A stretch of DNA of 64,000 nt from Chryseobacterium taichungense (GTDB lineage: Bacteria > Bacteroidota > Bacteroidia > Flavobacteriales > Weeksellaceae). Both the position numbers and the translations under genes were made by a program. The notes beneath the pieces are model-generated. The model did no database searches. It was not told the origin of the DNA and saw nothing but the letters and a program-made list of their open reading frames with translations. Within the stretch, counting starts at the first letter, position 1; the number at the start of each line of letters is the position of its first letter. Shown in pieces: positions 8,964-17,653 of this stretch. Where the stretch lies: NCBI RefSeq assembly GCF_900109935.1, contig NZ_FOBV01000003.1, positions 186,001 to 250,000 of the forward strand, read 5' to 3'.

Positions 8964-10027
8964 TTATGGTAAATTTTTCAAAGCTAATTCGGCAATATCT
9001 TTTACCACCTGTGTCGGCGAGTTGCAATCACAATTACTAAATCCCAGAACGTAAATATCTTTACCAGGGATATAAACTCCCATAGATTTGAATCCGAAGA
9101 TGCTTCCGCCATGCTCACGGGTTGGGATGCCATTGATATTTTTCAAATGCCAGCCGTATCCGTATTCAATTTCTTCACCATTATTCAATTTGTATTTTGT
9201 AAAAGCTTTTGTAGATTCTTTTTGATTTAATAAAAGATTTTGGTTCAGTGCGATTTGCCATTTCAGCATATCGTCCAAAGTTGACATCAAGGAGCCGGAG
9301 GCGTAGGGAACACTGAAGCTAATGACCGATTTATTCACAAAACCATCGCTTTTTTTATGATAGCCGTAAGCTCTGTCTTTTATCACCTTTCTATCGGTGG
9401 CATAATAAGAATGTATCATACCGATTTTCTCAAAGATATTTTTCCGGATAAAGTCTTCATATTTTTCTCCCGAAACCTTTTCTATAATATACCCCAGAAC
9501 AATATATCCGGAATTATTGTATTCAAATTTCTCTCCCGGCTTAAAATCGACAGGCTCATTCTTAAAGAAGTCAACCATCATTTGTGGTGTCATTTCTTTT
9601 TGGGAGATTTCAGAAAGTCCTTTGATTTTTGTAAAGTCCTTGATTCCTGAGGTATGTGTTAAAAGATGATGAATCGTGATGTTGCTTCCGTTTGGGTAAT
9701 CTGGGATATAATTGGAGATAACATCTGTGACCTTCAGCTTTCCTTGCTGCTCCAGCATCAGTATAGAGACGGAAGTAAATTGTTTGGTCATCGAGCCGAT
9801 TTCAAAAACATTATCCGGATTCAACGGTACATTAAGTTCCAAATTGGCTAGTCCGAATGCCTTTTCATAGACAGGTTTTCCTTTTTGGGAAATCAGAAAA
9901 ACTCCTCCAGGGCCTTCCTTTTCAGTAAACTTTGTTTGAATAATACTGTCTACTTTTTCTGAAAAATGTTGAGAAAAAAGAAATTGGATACAAATACAAA
10001 GGAAAATGCCAAGAATATATTTTTCAT
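8964..10027 (-). pseudogene. Serine hydrolase (class C beta-lactamase/PBP4-like) with frameshifted signal peptide
   Basis: The mature domain is complete and carries the three motifs of the family: SMTK (SxxK nucleophile), YNN (YxN, in FEYNNSGY) and HGG (in EHGGSIFGF). The only ATG with a signal peptide, at 10027 (MKNIFLAFSFVFVS), is one base out of frame with the rest. The frame switches near 9975 in a T-rich run, after which QHFSEKVDSIIQ leads into the domain. Within the open frame the first start is a TTG at 9842, which would drop the signal peptide and about 40 residues. So it is either a disrupted gene or a one-base sequencing error. Substrates of this family include beta-lactams, esters and peptides and cannot be predicted here. 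Confidence 0.7.
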
Positions 10028-10141
10028 AATATTAATTTAATGCAAAGATATATCTTTTAACAATTACTATGCAATACAAAATACTAAAATAATAAAAATA
10101 TTAAATCTGTTTACTTTTCAATTTGCAAAAAATACGTTGTT

Positions 10142-10702
10142 TCATTTCCAACCTACTTTCTGCCTCCATGCGATATAATCCGGGTTTTGGCTCTCGATGG
10201 ATTCAATATGTTCTATTGGTGGGATTTTATCGATTTCTTCCTGCGAAAATTCCGGTAAAAGATGGTCTTTTCTCATCGCATTGATTTCATCTTTATTCAT
10301 GACCGGATAGATGCTGCCATCTGAGTTCAGTTGAGTCCCGAATTTCTGTGGCTTTCCCTGAAAAAACTGAATCCGGTCAAACAAAAAGGCAAGATGTTTT
10401 AGATTGATGTCAGACTGATCTTCAAACATCATTTGGTAAGAACTTTTCATAAATTCAGGATCTGATATAGAATGCTGTACAATTAACCAGGCTGCCTCAC
10501 TGGCTTCCTGACCAACTTTCGAAATCGTTGGGAACCCGATCTGCTCAATGATCTGTCTTAGATGTCGGACGTTTTCTTTATGTATTTTTTCCATTTCGGG
10601 ATGGTAGCCATCAGAAAGTTTGTTCTCTCTCAACAACCTTTCCCTTACCTGCAAATCTTTCTTTGCCAAGCGAATCAGTTCTTTCGAAAATTTAGTATTC
10701 AT
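10142..10702 (-). CDS. DUF6624 domain-containing protein
   Basis: This 186-residue soluble protein has the features I associate with DUF6624: an N-terminal charged helix region (LIRLAKKDLQVRERLL), the segment GFPTISKVGQEASEAAWLIV with QHS, and a C-terminal half with QKFGTQL and YPVMNKDEINAMR, ending in WRQKVGWK. No signal peptide or membrane segment is visible. Members are scattered in Bacteroidota, and I know no biochemical function. It stands alone on the minus strand in a region rich in broken genes but appears intact. Confidence 0.75.
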   Translation of the reverse strand: MNTKFSKELIRLAKKDLQVRERLLRENKLSDGYHPEMEKIHKENVRHLRQIIEQIGFPTISKVGQEASEAAWLIVQHSISDPEFMKSSYQMMFEDQSDINLKHLAFLFDRIQFFQGKPQKFGTQLNSDGSIYPVMNKDEINAMRKDHLLPEFSQEEIDKIPPIEHIESIESQNPDYIAWRQKVGWK

Positions 10703-10821
10703 ATTTTTTTTGTTAAAAATTCCATTAATCTTTATATATCAAAAAAATCATTTTGTATTTTGAAGAATTCTGTGTAGCCAATCAGCAAGCACTTCATTTT
10801 AATTTTTGGTAATTGATATTC

Positions 10822-11006
10822 TTAGTTTCTATTTTTTGTTAATTCATAGTTGCCCATTACTTCGTCTTTTATTACAGAATATCGTCATTAAGCTCTAGTA
10901 GCCAACCCTTTCCGCTTATAATCTTATTCTCCATTTTCAAAGGACTTGTGACTAAAATCTTATCCCATTTAGAACTTATTAATGCTATTTGAGAATCTGT
11001 TACCAT
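10822..11006 (-). pseudogene. Small frameshifted remnant, family unknown
   Basis: From an ATG at 11006 the minus strand reads VTDSQIALISSKWDKIL, then SGKGWLLELNDD, then stops. Shifting one base at that point continues as YSVIKDEVMGNYELTKNRN to a stop at 10822. The joined peptide ends like many small Bacteroidota proteins. It does not resemble anything I can name, and a chance ORF is possible. The rest of the 10.7-11.2 kb gap shows nothing else I can support. Confidence 0.3.
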
Positions 11007-11217
11007 TTCTGAAAATTTTTACAATAGAATGCTTGTATTAAAATACAAACTTTTGTTTAGCTCAAAGATAAATAGATTTGGGTGATTATATACTTAACTA
11101 TGCCAGCCTAGCAATTGATCGTACTTACTTTTTGGCCTTTCTACTACAACACTGAGACTTTTGGATACATTTGCCAGGGCCACATAACTGAACTTTGCTG
11201 TATCAAAATTTATCAGT

Positions 11218-12000
11218 ATGGATTTAAAAAACAGTACGGTTCTGATCACGGGTGGGACCAGCGGCATTGGTCTTGAACTTGTAAAACAGCTGATCGAACA
11301 AGGTTCACGGGTGATTGTCACAGGAAGGAAAATCGAAGCGCTTAAAGAGGTGAAGGAACGCTTCCCCAATATTTATACTTTTCAAAGTGACGTAAGCAAC
11401 CCTGAAGATATAAGGCAGCTTTATCAAAAAGTTATACATCAGTTCCCAGAATTGAATGTGCTTATCAATAACGCCGGAGAAATGCGGCTGATTGACATGC
11501 AGGATACCTCTAACAACCTTGAAGATATCACACGGGAGATCGACATCAATCTATCAGGTGCTATTCATATGGCATCTCAGTTTTTACCACATCTTCTTAC
11601 CAAGCAATCTGCTGCTCTTGTGAATGTTTCTTCCGCAATCGCCTTTATGCCCTACTCTATTGCACCGATATACAGCGCCTCAAAGTCGGGCATCCATGCT
11701 TTTACAATGGCACTGCGCCTGCAATTAAAAGACATCAGCGTAAAAGTAATGGAGCTTATACCTCCTGGGGTTAATACCAACCTGCAAAATGATTGGGTGA
11801 TGAAAGTTAATCCTAAGCAGATGATGGACGTAGACAAATTAGTAAACGTTGCAATCAATGGTCTTAAGAAAGATATTTCCGAGATAAAACCACCTTTAGT
11901 AAAAGTTTTAAAATTTTTGAGTCGCATCGTACCTAATGCATTGATGAATCTCGGGCACAAGGAATTTGGAAAATTTAAACAGTTAAACAATAATAAATAA
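11218..12000 (+). CDS. Short-chain dehydrogenase/reductase, DltE-like
   Basis: This 260-residue Rossmann-fold SDR has TGGTSGIG (cofactor loop, residues 10-17), NNAG (about residue 88), a catalytic Ser in NVSSA, and YSASK (YxxxK, about residues 154-158). The segment after the active site, ELIPPGVNTNL, is typical of the DltE-like group of uncertain substrate. A -7 promoter match TACATTTG lies at 11166-11173. It is followed on the same strand by two small membrane-protein genes and an AraC regulator, so it may be the enzyme of a regulated module. Confidence 0.85.
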   Translation: MDLKNSTVLITGGTSGIGLELVKQLIEQGSRVIVTGRKIEALKEVKERFPNIYTFQSDVSNPEDIRQLYQKVIHQFPELNVLINNAGEMRLIDMQDTSNNLEDITREIDINLSGAIHMASQFLPHLLTKQSAALVNVSSAIAFMPYSIAPIYSASKSGIHAFTMALRLQLKDISVKVMELIPPGVNTNLQNDWVMKVNPKQMMDVDKLVNVAINGLKKDISEIKPPLVKVLKFLSRIVPNALMNLGHKEFGKFKQLNNNK

Positions 12001-12009
12001 CCGTAATAT

Positions 12010-12084
12010 ATGAAAAAAGCAATGTTAGCAGTTGTTTTTCTGTTGATCTCGGTAACATCTTTTATAATACTTTGCTTTGTGTAA
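12010..12084 (+). other. Possible 24-residue hydrophobic ORF
   Basis: An ATG 9 bp after the SDR stop opens a 24-residue frame (MKKAMLAVVFLLISVTSFII...) that looks like a signal peptide or single membrane helix and then stops. It may be a small membrane peptide or the stump of a deleted secreted protein. There is no support beyond position and composition. Confidence 0.25.
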
Positions 12085-12187
12085 TATACTCAATTACGGC
12101 ACATCGACAGTTAATTGGAATCCATATTACAGCACTACAATGCATTTATCCCAAATTAATTTTAAAAAAAAACCTAAAAACAATAAA

Positions 12188-12385
12188 ATGAAAAATAGTA
12201 ACGACGATCTGTCAAGATTTGGGCTGATCTTATCCAACGCAGTCCCACCTATAGGAATCTTCCTGTATTTCAGACACAAAGGACAATACCCTAACAAGGC
12301 TAAAAAGGCACTTATAAGTGCACTGACAGGCATACCTATCGCTATCCTGACGGGATATATCATGAACACTTATATTCTCAGCTAA
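12188..12385 (+). CDS. Small membrane protein, unknown family
   Basis: A 65-residue protein is predicted from the ATG at 12188; the frame is open upstream, but that part is low-complexity and unlike protein. Two hydrophobic segments are visible: residues 11-24 (LILSNAVPPIGIFL) and 42-62 (LISALTGIPIAILTGYIM), with a basic stretch RHKGQYPNKAKKA between them. It ends directly at the ATG of the next gene with no spacer, which suggests coupled translation. The pattern resembles small inner-membrane proteins annotated only as hypothetical. The partner and role are unknown. Confidence 0.6.
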   Translation: MKNSNDDLSRFGLILSNAVPPIGIFLYFRHKGQYPNKAKKALISALTGIPIAILTGYIMNTYILS

Positions 12386-12742
12386 ATGATAAAGAACATC
12401 ATTTCATTGCTGTTGCTCATTGTTTCGGTATTGTTAAACTTTAAGCACGGCTGGGATACATTTAATTACAAAAGTAATCCCGAATCAGTAAAAGCAATGG
12501 CCGATCTGGGCATTACGGAAGTAACCGTTCCTTTTCTCGGTTCGCTGGCGATAATCACCGGTATATTTCTGTTGTTTCCGAGAACATTCTTCTATGGTAA
12601 TGCACTTAATGCTGTATTAATTACTCTAATCATGACATTAGCAGTACGGTCAGAAAATTATAAAATGGCTTTGATGGAAATACCTTTCCTGCTTATGCCA
12701 CTGATCATGATCTGGCTAAAATATCCGTTCAAAATTAACTAA
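12386..12742 (+). CDS. DoxX-like small integral membrane protein
   Basis: This is a 118-residue protein with four predicted membrane segments (about residues 3-20, 47-66, 70-88 and 95-112). The topology and motifs, LLNFKHGWDTF near the N-terminus and LGSLAIITGIFLLFPRTFF, resemble DoxX/DUF4267-like proteins. Its start codon directly abuts the stop of the preceding small membrane gene, and the AraC regulator follows 8 bp downstream. DoxX-like proteins are linked to redox and thiol stress, but no function can be assigned here. Confidence 0.6.
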   Translation: MIKNIISLLLLIVSVLLNFKHGWDTFNYKSNPESVKAMADLGITEVTVPFLGSLAIITGIFLLFPRTFFYGNALNAVLITLIMTLAVRSENYKMALMEIPFLLMPLIMIWLKYPFKIN

Positions 12743-12750
12743 ATTGCAGT

Positions 12751-13659
12751 ATGGGAAATACAACACCTTTTAGGATCCGGTCTATATCGGAGATCCATCG
12801 TTTAATGGGACTTCCCAAGCCCCATCATCCGCTGATCAGTATCATTGATCTGAAAGGACTGAGAAATGATAGAGGGATTGAAGCCGTTATATTTGACCTG
12901 TACGTCATTTCAATGAAAAGGGGTTGTGACGGCTTACATTACGGTCAGCAAAAATATGATTTTGACGAAGGTTTAATGGCTTTTTTATCACCCGGTCAAA
13001 TTTTAAAGGGTGAAGAAAATGGCGTGCCACCTGCTCTGGAGGGCTGGATGCTATTTATACATCCTGATTTTTTATGGAATACCTCGCTCACCAAAAAAAT
13101 AAAGAAATATGAATATTTTGGTTATGCAACCCATGAAGCCTTATTTCTTTCTGACAGGGAAGAACAGGTAATCAATGATCTGGTAAAAAATATCAAAGAA
13201 GAATATCATTCCAATATTGACAAATTCAGTCAGGACATTATCATTTCTAATCTTGAGACGATGCTGAATTACGCTGAACGCTTCTACGAACGTCAATTCA
13301 TCACCAGGAAAATAACCAACCATTCAATACTTAACCGGCTTGAGGAAGAATTGGTAAACTATTTTAATGACGATGATCTGCTTTCTAAAGGATTACCAAC
13401 CGTACGGCATATGGCTGACAAACTAAATATGTCATCGAAATACTTAAGCAGTTTACTCAAGCAACTTACCGGGCAGACTGCACAACAGATGATTCACGAA
13501 AAGCTGATTGATAAAGCAAAAGAAAAATTGTCGACAACCGAATTGTCCGTTAGTGAGATTGCTTATCAACTGGGTTTTGAACATTCACAATCATTTAACA
13601 AACTTTTTAAGCTCAAAACCAATCAAAGTCCGCTAGAATTCCGGCAGTCTTTTAATTGA
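12751..13659 (+). CDS. AraC family transcriptional regulator (copy A of a paralogous pair)
   Basis: This 302-residue regulator has an N-terminal cupin-like sensing domain (about 1-170; LPKPHHPLISII near the start) and a C-terminal double helix-turn-helix (about 195-302) with the AraC signature SVSEIAYQLGFEHSQSFNKL and ending TNQSPLEFRQSFN. It closely resembles the regulator at 15550-16467 on the opposite strand across the whole length. It ends the SDR / small membrane protein module and probably controls it or an adjacent oxidoreductase. The effector is unknown. Confidence 0.9.
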   Translation: MGNTTPFRIRSISEIHRLMGLPKPHHPLISIIDLKGLRNDRGIEAVIFDLYVISMKRGCDGLHYGQQKYDFDEGLMAFLSPGQILKGEENGVPPALEGWMLFIHPDFLWNTSLTKKIKKYEYFGYATHEALFLSDREEQVINDLVKNIKEEYHSNIDKFSQDIIISNLETMLNYAERFYERQFITRKITNHSILNRLEEELVNYFNDDDLLSKGLPTVRHMADKLNMSSKYLSSLLKQLTGQTAQQMIHEKLIDKAKEKLSTTELSVSEIAYQLGFEHSQSFNKLFKLKTNQSPLEFRQSFN

Positions 13660-13820
13660 CGACTTAAAGAACTATTGGAAATGCACAAATATGAGAAGTA
13701 AAATAACTTTAAGCCCAACAGTCACTCTTTTGTAGATTTCATTAAGAACAGCCTTGAGTTGACAACAATTAGCTTTAAAGTCAGCACAATCATTATACAA
13801 TATTCCAACAGCTACAAATA

Positions 13821-13853
13821 AAAAACGGCAGGGGTTTACATTCTGCCGTTTCA
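13821..13853 (-). terminator. Rho-independent terminator of the SDR at 13870
   Basis: The stem AAACGGCAG / CTGCCGTTT encloses an 11-base loop and is followed on the minus strand by a T-run (TTTTTTATTT). It lies 17 bp beyond the SDR stop codon. Confidence 0.75.
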
Positions 13854-13869
13854 AATAAATTTATTTATC

Positions 13870-14730
13870 TTACAATAACTCTCCCATTCCGAACACCGTC
13901 AATCCTTTGGCAAATTGTTCGGCTACCGCTTGGTTAGCGGCCTCAATATATTGACCAGTGATGGGATCAACCACGGTGCGTAAGGGTCTGCTTCCTTTTG
14001 GAGTGTCAATAAGTTTTACAATAGCATCAGCAACGTCCTGTGGATCAGGCTTTTTATCCTGCATTTCACCACCCAATGCGGCTACCATTTTGTCAGGGAT
14101 ATCGGCAATGGCTGCGTATCCCTCAAATACTCCCTGATCAGATGCAGGGTTGTTCTTTTGCTGCATTTCCGTAGGGAAAGCACCCGGTTCGACAATAGCT
14201 ACATCAATACCTAAACGTTTTACCTCGTAATGTAAGCCCTCACTTATTCCCTCCAATGCAAACTTTGAAGCTGCATAAATAGTAGCGAACGGAAATGACA
14301 CCCGCCCAAAGCCGCTGGTTACATTAATAATCAATCCTTCGGATTGTTTGCGCATGGCGGGCAGCACTTGTTTCATCAGTCGCCAAGGGGCATAAACGTT
14401 GATATCAAAGGTGGTGTGTACATCGGCCGTGGTAAAGCTCTCAGCGACCCCTGTCATACCGTAACCTGCGTTATTTACCAGCACATCAATTGTGCCTTCT
14501 TTGTCCAAAATGGTGTTAACAGCTTGTTTCACGCTGTCGTCATCTGTCAGGGTAACATCCAAAACGGTTACATTGCCTAAGGTCTCAAGAGCAGCTGCTT
14601 TATCAGCATTACGGCCCTGAGTATCACGCATGGTAGCGTACACTTTGTGTCCTAAAGCGGCTACACTATGGGCGGTAAGCCAGCCAAAACCACTATTTGT
14701 TCCGGTTATTAATACAATCTTTTTGCTCAT
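13870..14730 (-). CDS. Short-chain dehydrogenase/reductase
   Basis: This is a 286-residue classical SDR with TGTNSGFG (cofactor loop, residues 8-15), NNAG (about 89), Ser in NVTSG and YAASK (about 159-163), then EPGAF. A C-terminal extension VDPITGQYIEAANQ is common in NAD(P)-dependent oxidoreductases found next to AraC or Crp regulators in Bacteroidota. Its DNA is visibly more GC-rich than neighbouring genes, with many GCC, ACC and GGC codons, which suggests recent transfer. The Crp/Fnr gene upstream on the same strand is 77 bp away and may regulate it. Substrate unknown. Confidence 0.88.
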   Translation of the reverse strand: MSKKIVLITGTNSGFGWLTAHSVAALGHKVYATMRDTQGRNADKAAALETLGNVTVLDVTLTDDDSVKQAVNTILDKEGTIDVLVNNAGYGMTGVAESFTTADVHTTFDINVYAPWRLMKQVLPAMRKQSEGLIINVTSGFGRVSFPFATIYAASKFALEGISEGLHYEVKRLGIDVAIVEPGAFPTEMQQKNNPASDQGVFEGYAAIADIPDKMVAALGGEMQDKKPDPQDVADAIVKLIDTPKGSRPLRTVVDPITGQYIEAANQAVAEQFAKGLTVFGMGELL

Positions 14731-14806
14731 CTTTTTATTATTTAATGACTATGCAAATATTGAAAATGACAGTAAAAAAACATTTACCAAATGGTAAAAA
14801 GTGAAG

Positions 14807-15376
14807 TTAACGGATATTGCGGCGTATACGGCTTAGCGATTGCTGGGTGACGCCTAGATAAGAAGCCACATATGAAAGTGGGATACGGTTGATGAGGTTA
14901 GGGAATGCTTCAATAAACGAAAGATAACGTGTGGTAGCATCTTCTGAAACCAACGGACTGCGCCGCTCCATAGCCAGCGTAAGACATTTTTTTACCATCT
15001 TCGCCTTCATCATTTCCCAGCCAACAATGGTATTAGATATCTCATCCCAATCTTTTTTATTAAAAACAAGTACTTTGCAGTCAGTAACCGCCTGTAGATA
15101 TTCCGAGGCAACAATCTGCGATTCAAATTTTTCATTATCAACTACAAAATTGCCTTCGTCCACAAAATAATTGGTAATCTCTTCACTCTTATTGTTATAA
15201 TAGCAAAAGCGGAACACGCCTTCCAATATGAAAGCTACATAACGGGGCACCTTTCCGGCTTCCGAGAGGTATTCGTATTTTTTGAATTCAAGGGTTTGCA
15301 CCTTGCTTAGCAAAAATTCGATCTGCTGTTTGTTCAGGTCACCAAATTGCAGGATAAAATTTATCATTGCTTCCAT
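14807..15376 (-). CDS. Crp/Fnr family transcriptional regulator
   Basis: The protein is 189 residues from the ATG at 15376; a further in-frame ATG at 15394 lies upstream of the promoter element and is less likely. It has a cyclic-nucleotide-binding-like N-terminal domain (GKVPRYVAFILEGVFRFCYY) and a short C-terminal helix-turn-helix (IPLSYVASYLGVTQQSLSRI). The -7 element sits only 4 bp in front of the chosen ATG, so the message may be leaderless or start at the next Met, MINFIL. It is followed on the same strand by the SDR at 13870-14730, its likely target. Confidence 0.87.
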   Translation of the reverse strand: MEAMINFILQFGDLNKQQIEFLLSKVQTLEFKKYEYLSEAGKVPRYVAFILEGVFRFCYYNNKSEEITNYFVDEGNFVVDNEKFESQIVASEYLQAVTDCKVLVFNKKDWDEISNTIVGWEMMKAKMVKKCLTLAMERRSPLVSEDATTRYLSFIEAFPNLINRIPLSYVASYLGVTQQSLSRIRRNIR

Positions 15377-15380
15377 TATG

Positions 15381-15410
15381 CAAAGATAATACATTATACA
15401 AAGCGCTCAA
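15381..15410 (-). promoter_or_regulatory. Bacteroidota -33/-7 promoter of the Crp/Fnr gene
   Basis: On the minus strand TTG (15408-15410) is followed by exactly 19 bases and then TATCTTTG (15381-15388), a full match to the TTG-N19-TAnnTTTG consensus. The distance to the ATG at 15376 leaves almost no leader. Confidence 0.65.
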
Positions 15411-15549
15411 TTACCAATCAATAACGTTCATCTTCAACATTCGCAAACGTCTTCTCAAAATATATTGTTGATTGTCAAGTGACAAGGCAGATTTAAAAGG
15501 TAATATTTAGTGCCTGAAAACCAGAATAAACTGTTTCATTATTATTGTT

Positions 15550-16467
15550 CTAACTGAATGACTGTCTGAATTCCAGGGGTGTCTGGTTGGTTTTATTCTT
15601 GAATAACCGACTGAAGGATTGTAAATGTTCAAAACCCAGTTCATATGCGATTTGACCGACAGATAAATCTGTTGTAGAAAGTTTTTCTTTCGCCTTTTCT
15701 ATAAGTCTGGTTTGTATATGCTGCTGGGCGTTTTGCCCGGTCAGGTTGCGAAGCATATCACTTAAATAACTGGGTGAAAGATATAGCTCATCGGCAAGAT
15801 ATTGAACGGTTGGAAGACCATTAATTAAGGATTTTTCTTTATTAAAATAATCATCAAGAATAGTTTCCATTTTTTGCAATAATTGGGCATTAACGGTTTT
15901 TCGTGTTAGAAACTGTCGCTTATAGAAACGGTTACTGTAATTCAGCAATGATTCGATTTGTGAAATGATGACATCCTGGCTAAAATCATCTAACCGGTCT
16001 TTCAGCTCATCATCTATATTTTTAAAAATAGCAACAATGGTTTCTTTTTCCTTAGCGGATAAATGAAGCGCTTCGTTTGCCGAATAAGAAAAAAAACCAT
16101 AACGTTTGATTGTTGCTGCAAGAGGATAGGTTAATAAAAAATCAGGATGAATGATCAAGGTATATCCCGAATGATCTTCATTATTATCACTTCTGGATGT
16201 CACCTGATTAGGTGAAACAAAAAACAGTCCTCCATCGTCAAAATCATAATATTGCTGACCGTATTTTATTTTTCCTTTTAGATTCTGCTTCAAGGATATT
16301 TTATAAAAAACAGAAGTATGATGATCAGGCAAATGATTTACCTGCAATTGATTATCGCTATTAGTAATCAGGCTTATCAACGGATGCAAAGGCTTAGGCA
16401 ACCCGAGCATCCGATGCAAATCTATCAGAGAGTTATAATGGTAAGGAATTTTAGAATCCTGTTTCAT
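15550..16467 (-). CDS. AraC family transcriptional regulator (copy B of a paralogous pair)
   Basis: This 305-residue regulator has the same layout as the one at 12751-13659: an N-terminal cupin-like part with LPKPLHPLISLI and a C-terminal AraC DNA-binding region with SVGQIAYELGFEHLQSFSRL, ending TNQTPLEFRQSFS. The two share most residues in the DNA-binding half and likely recognise similar sites. An SDR gene lies 29 bp upstream on the same strand, so this SDR and regulator probably form one transcription unit. The inducer is unknown. Confidence 0.9.
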   Translation of the reverse strand: MKQDSKIPYHYNSLIDLHRMLGLPKPLHPLISLITNSDNQLQVNHLPDHHTSVFYKISLKQNLKGKIKYGQQYYDFDDGGLFFVSPNQVTSRSDNNEDHSGYTLIIHPDFLLTYPLAATIKRYGFFSYSANEALHLSAKEKETIVAIFKNIDDELKDRLDDFSQDVIISQIESLLNYSNRFYKRQFLTRKTVNAQLLQKMETILDDYFNKEKSLINGLPTVQYLADELYLSPSYLSDMLRNLTGQNAQQHIQTRLIEKAKEKLSTTDLSVGQIAYELGFEHLQSFSRLFKNKTNQTPLEFRQSFS

Positions 16468-16496
16468 TGGATAAATTTAGTAAATTCTCTTGTTTG

Positions 16497-17255
16497 TTAC
16501 CACGGAATTTCACCCGTTTCAGGATTATTGTCTACACAGAAAAATTTGCCTGTAGGTCCATCATTATCGATAAGTGTGTAACGGAGAATATGTTCCGCAC
16601 CTACTTCTACACTGCTTGTACCCAAATGATGATTAAAATCGGTAGCTGTAGATGGCGGGCTGATGGCGTTTACTTTAAAGTTTGTGTCACGAAGTTCAAA
16701 TGCCAGGGCGATGGTATACATGTTCAGGGCAGATTTTGAGGACTGATACACCGCCCCTTTTGCATGATAATATTTATAACCCGGATCACTATGCAACGTA
16801 AGCGAACCCTGACTCGAACTCACATTTGTAATGCGAGGTTCCGTAGATTTCTCTAATAAGTCAAAAAATGCCTGTGTGGTTCTGATGACTCCAAAAACAT
16901 TTACTTCGTATACTTCTTTAAATTTATCGATACCCGTCCTAAGCGAAGAATGCATGATAGGTGTATTACCGGTAAATTCTATTCCGTTTATTCCTGCATT
17001 ATTTATTAAAATATCCAAAGAAGTTGTTAAACGACCGATTTCAATACGCGCAGCATTCACAGATTCCTGATCGGTTACATCAATTTGTATGGCTTCAACA
17101 TTTTCAAAACCCTCTTCTTTCAGTTTCTTTACGGCTTCTAATCCGTTTTGCAAATTTCGACTTCCAATAAAAATATAATGTCCTTTTTCGGCCAGCTGTC
17201 TTGCCATTTCAAAGCCGATTCCTTTATTGGCTCCCGTAATCAATACTTTTTTCAT
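16497..17255 (-). CDS. Short-chain dehydrogenase/reductase
   Basis: This 252-residue SDR has TGANKGIG (cofactor loop, residues 7-14), NNAGINGIEF (about 88-97), Ser in NVSSSQG and a catalytic YQSSK (about residues 172-176). The NKGIGFEMARQLA start is typical of the carbonyl-reductase-like group that makes alcohols from small carbonyl compounds. It is followed by AraC copy B after 29 bp. The actual substrate cannot be told from sequence. Confidence 0.87.
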   Translation of the reverse strand: MKKVLITGANKGIGFEMARQLAEKGHYIFIGSRNLQNGLEAVKKLKEEGFENVEAIQIDVTDQESVNAARIEIGRLTTSLDILINNAGINGIEFTGNTPIMHSSLRTGIDKFKEVYEVNVFGVIRTTQAFFDLLEKSTEPRITNVSSSQGSLTLHSDPGYKYYHAKGAVYQSSKSALNMYTIALAFELRDTNFKVNAISPPSTATDFNHHLGTSSVEVGAEHILRYTLIDNDGPTGKFFCVDNNPETGEIPW

Positions 17256-17653
17256 TTTATATTTGTTAAAATTGAATTACGAAAGTCGGGATATAGGAAA
17301 TGATTGGTGTAACTGTATTGCGGTATTTTGTAACGGAATTCGGGACATTACCCATAATTCCGATATTATCTAGTAAATTTTTGTAATAAATCGGTTGTAA
17401 GCATCTTTGTCACTAGGAGTCTCTAAAAACTTAGCCCTTCATAAGTTGAACTGCCTAAATTAATTAAATTAAATGAAGTATAATTTTATCCAGCGCTTTT
17501 AGAGGCCATCAATTTATAGACTGACATGTTCTCAGCTCTACATCATTAGATCAAAGCTAATATATAACATATTGCAAGAGAAAATATTTCTTAAAAAAAA
17601 GACCGATTGTTCTATTTTTTATTTAATTTTGTCCCCGATAAGAATTGCTGCTT
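17256..17653. other. Intergenic region with a possible gene tail remnant
   Basis: No intact gene is present between the SDR and the TetR gene. On the minus strand at 17370-17441 a 22-residue stretch, AKFLETPSDKDAYNRFITKI and Y before a stop, reads like the C-terminal tail of a lost protein; this is weak. The right end carries the TetR promoter and operator half-site. Confidence 0.3.
17599..17631 (+). promoter_or_regulatory. Promoter and operator half-site of the tetR-type gene
   Basis: The sequence AAGACCGATTG (17599-17609) shares its left half with the perfect palindrome in front of lpdA, and a -7 motif TAATTTTG lies at 17624-17631. The arrangement suggests that the TetR protein represses its own gene. 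Confidence 0.5.

Noticed and set aside
11094..11369. 91-codon minus-strand ORF overlapping the SDR start
   Set aside because: Mostly antisense to the SDR; the short non-overlapping tail shows no homology I can name, and the region is needed for the SDR promoter.
13672..13854. 60-codon minus-strand ORF between AraC copy A and the SDR
   Set aside because: It contains the terminator stem and has no protein-like pattern.
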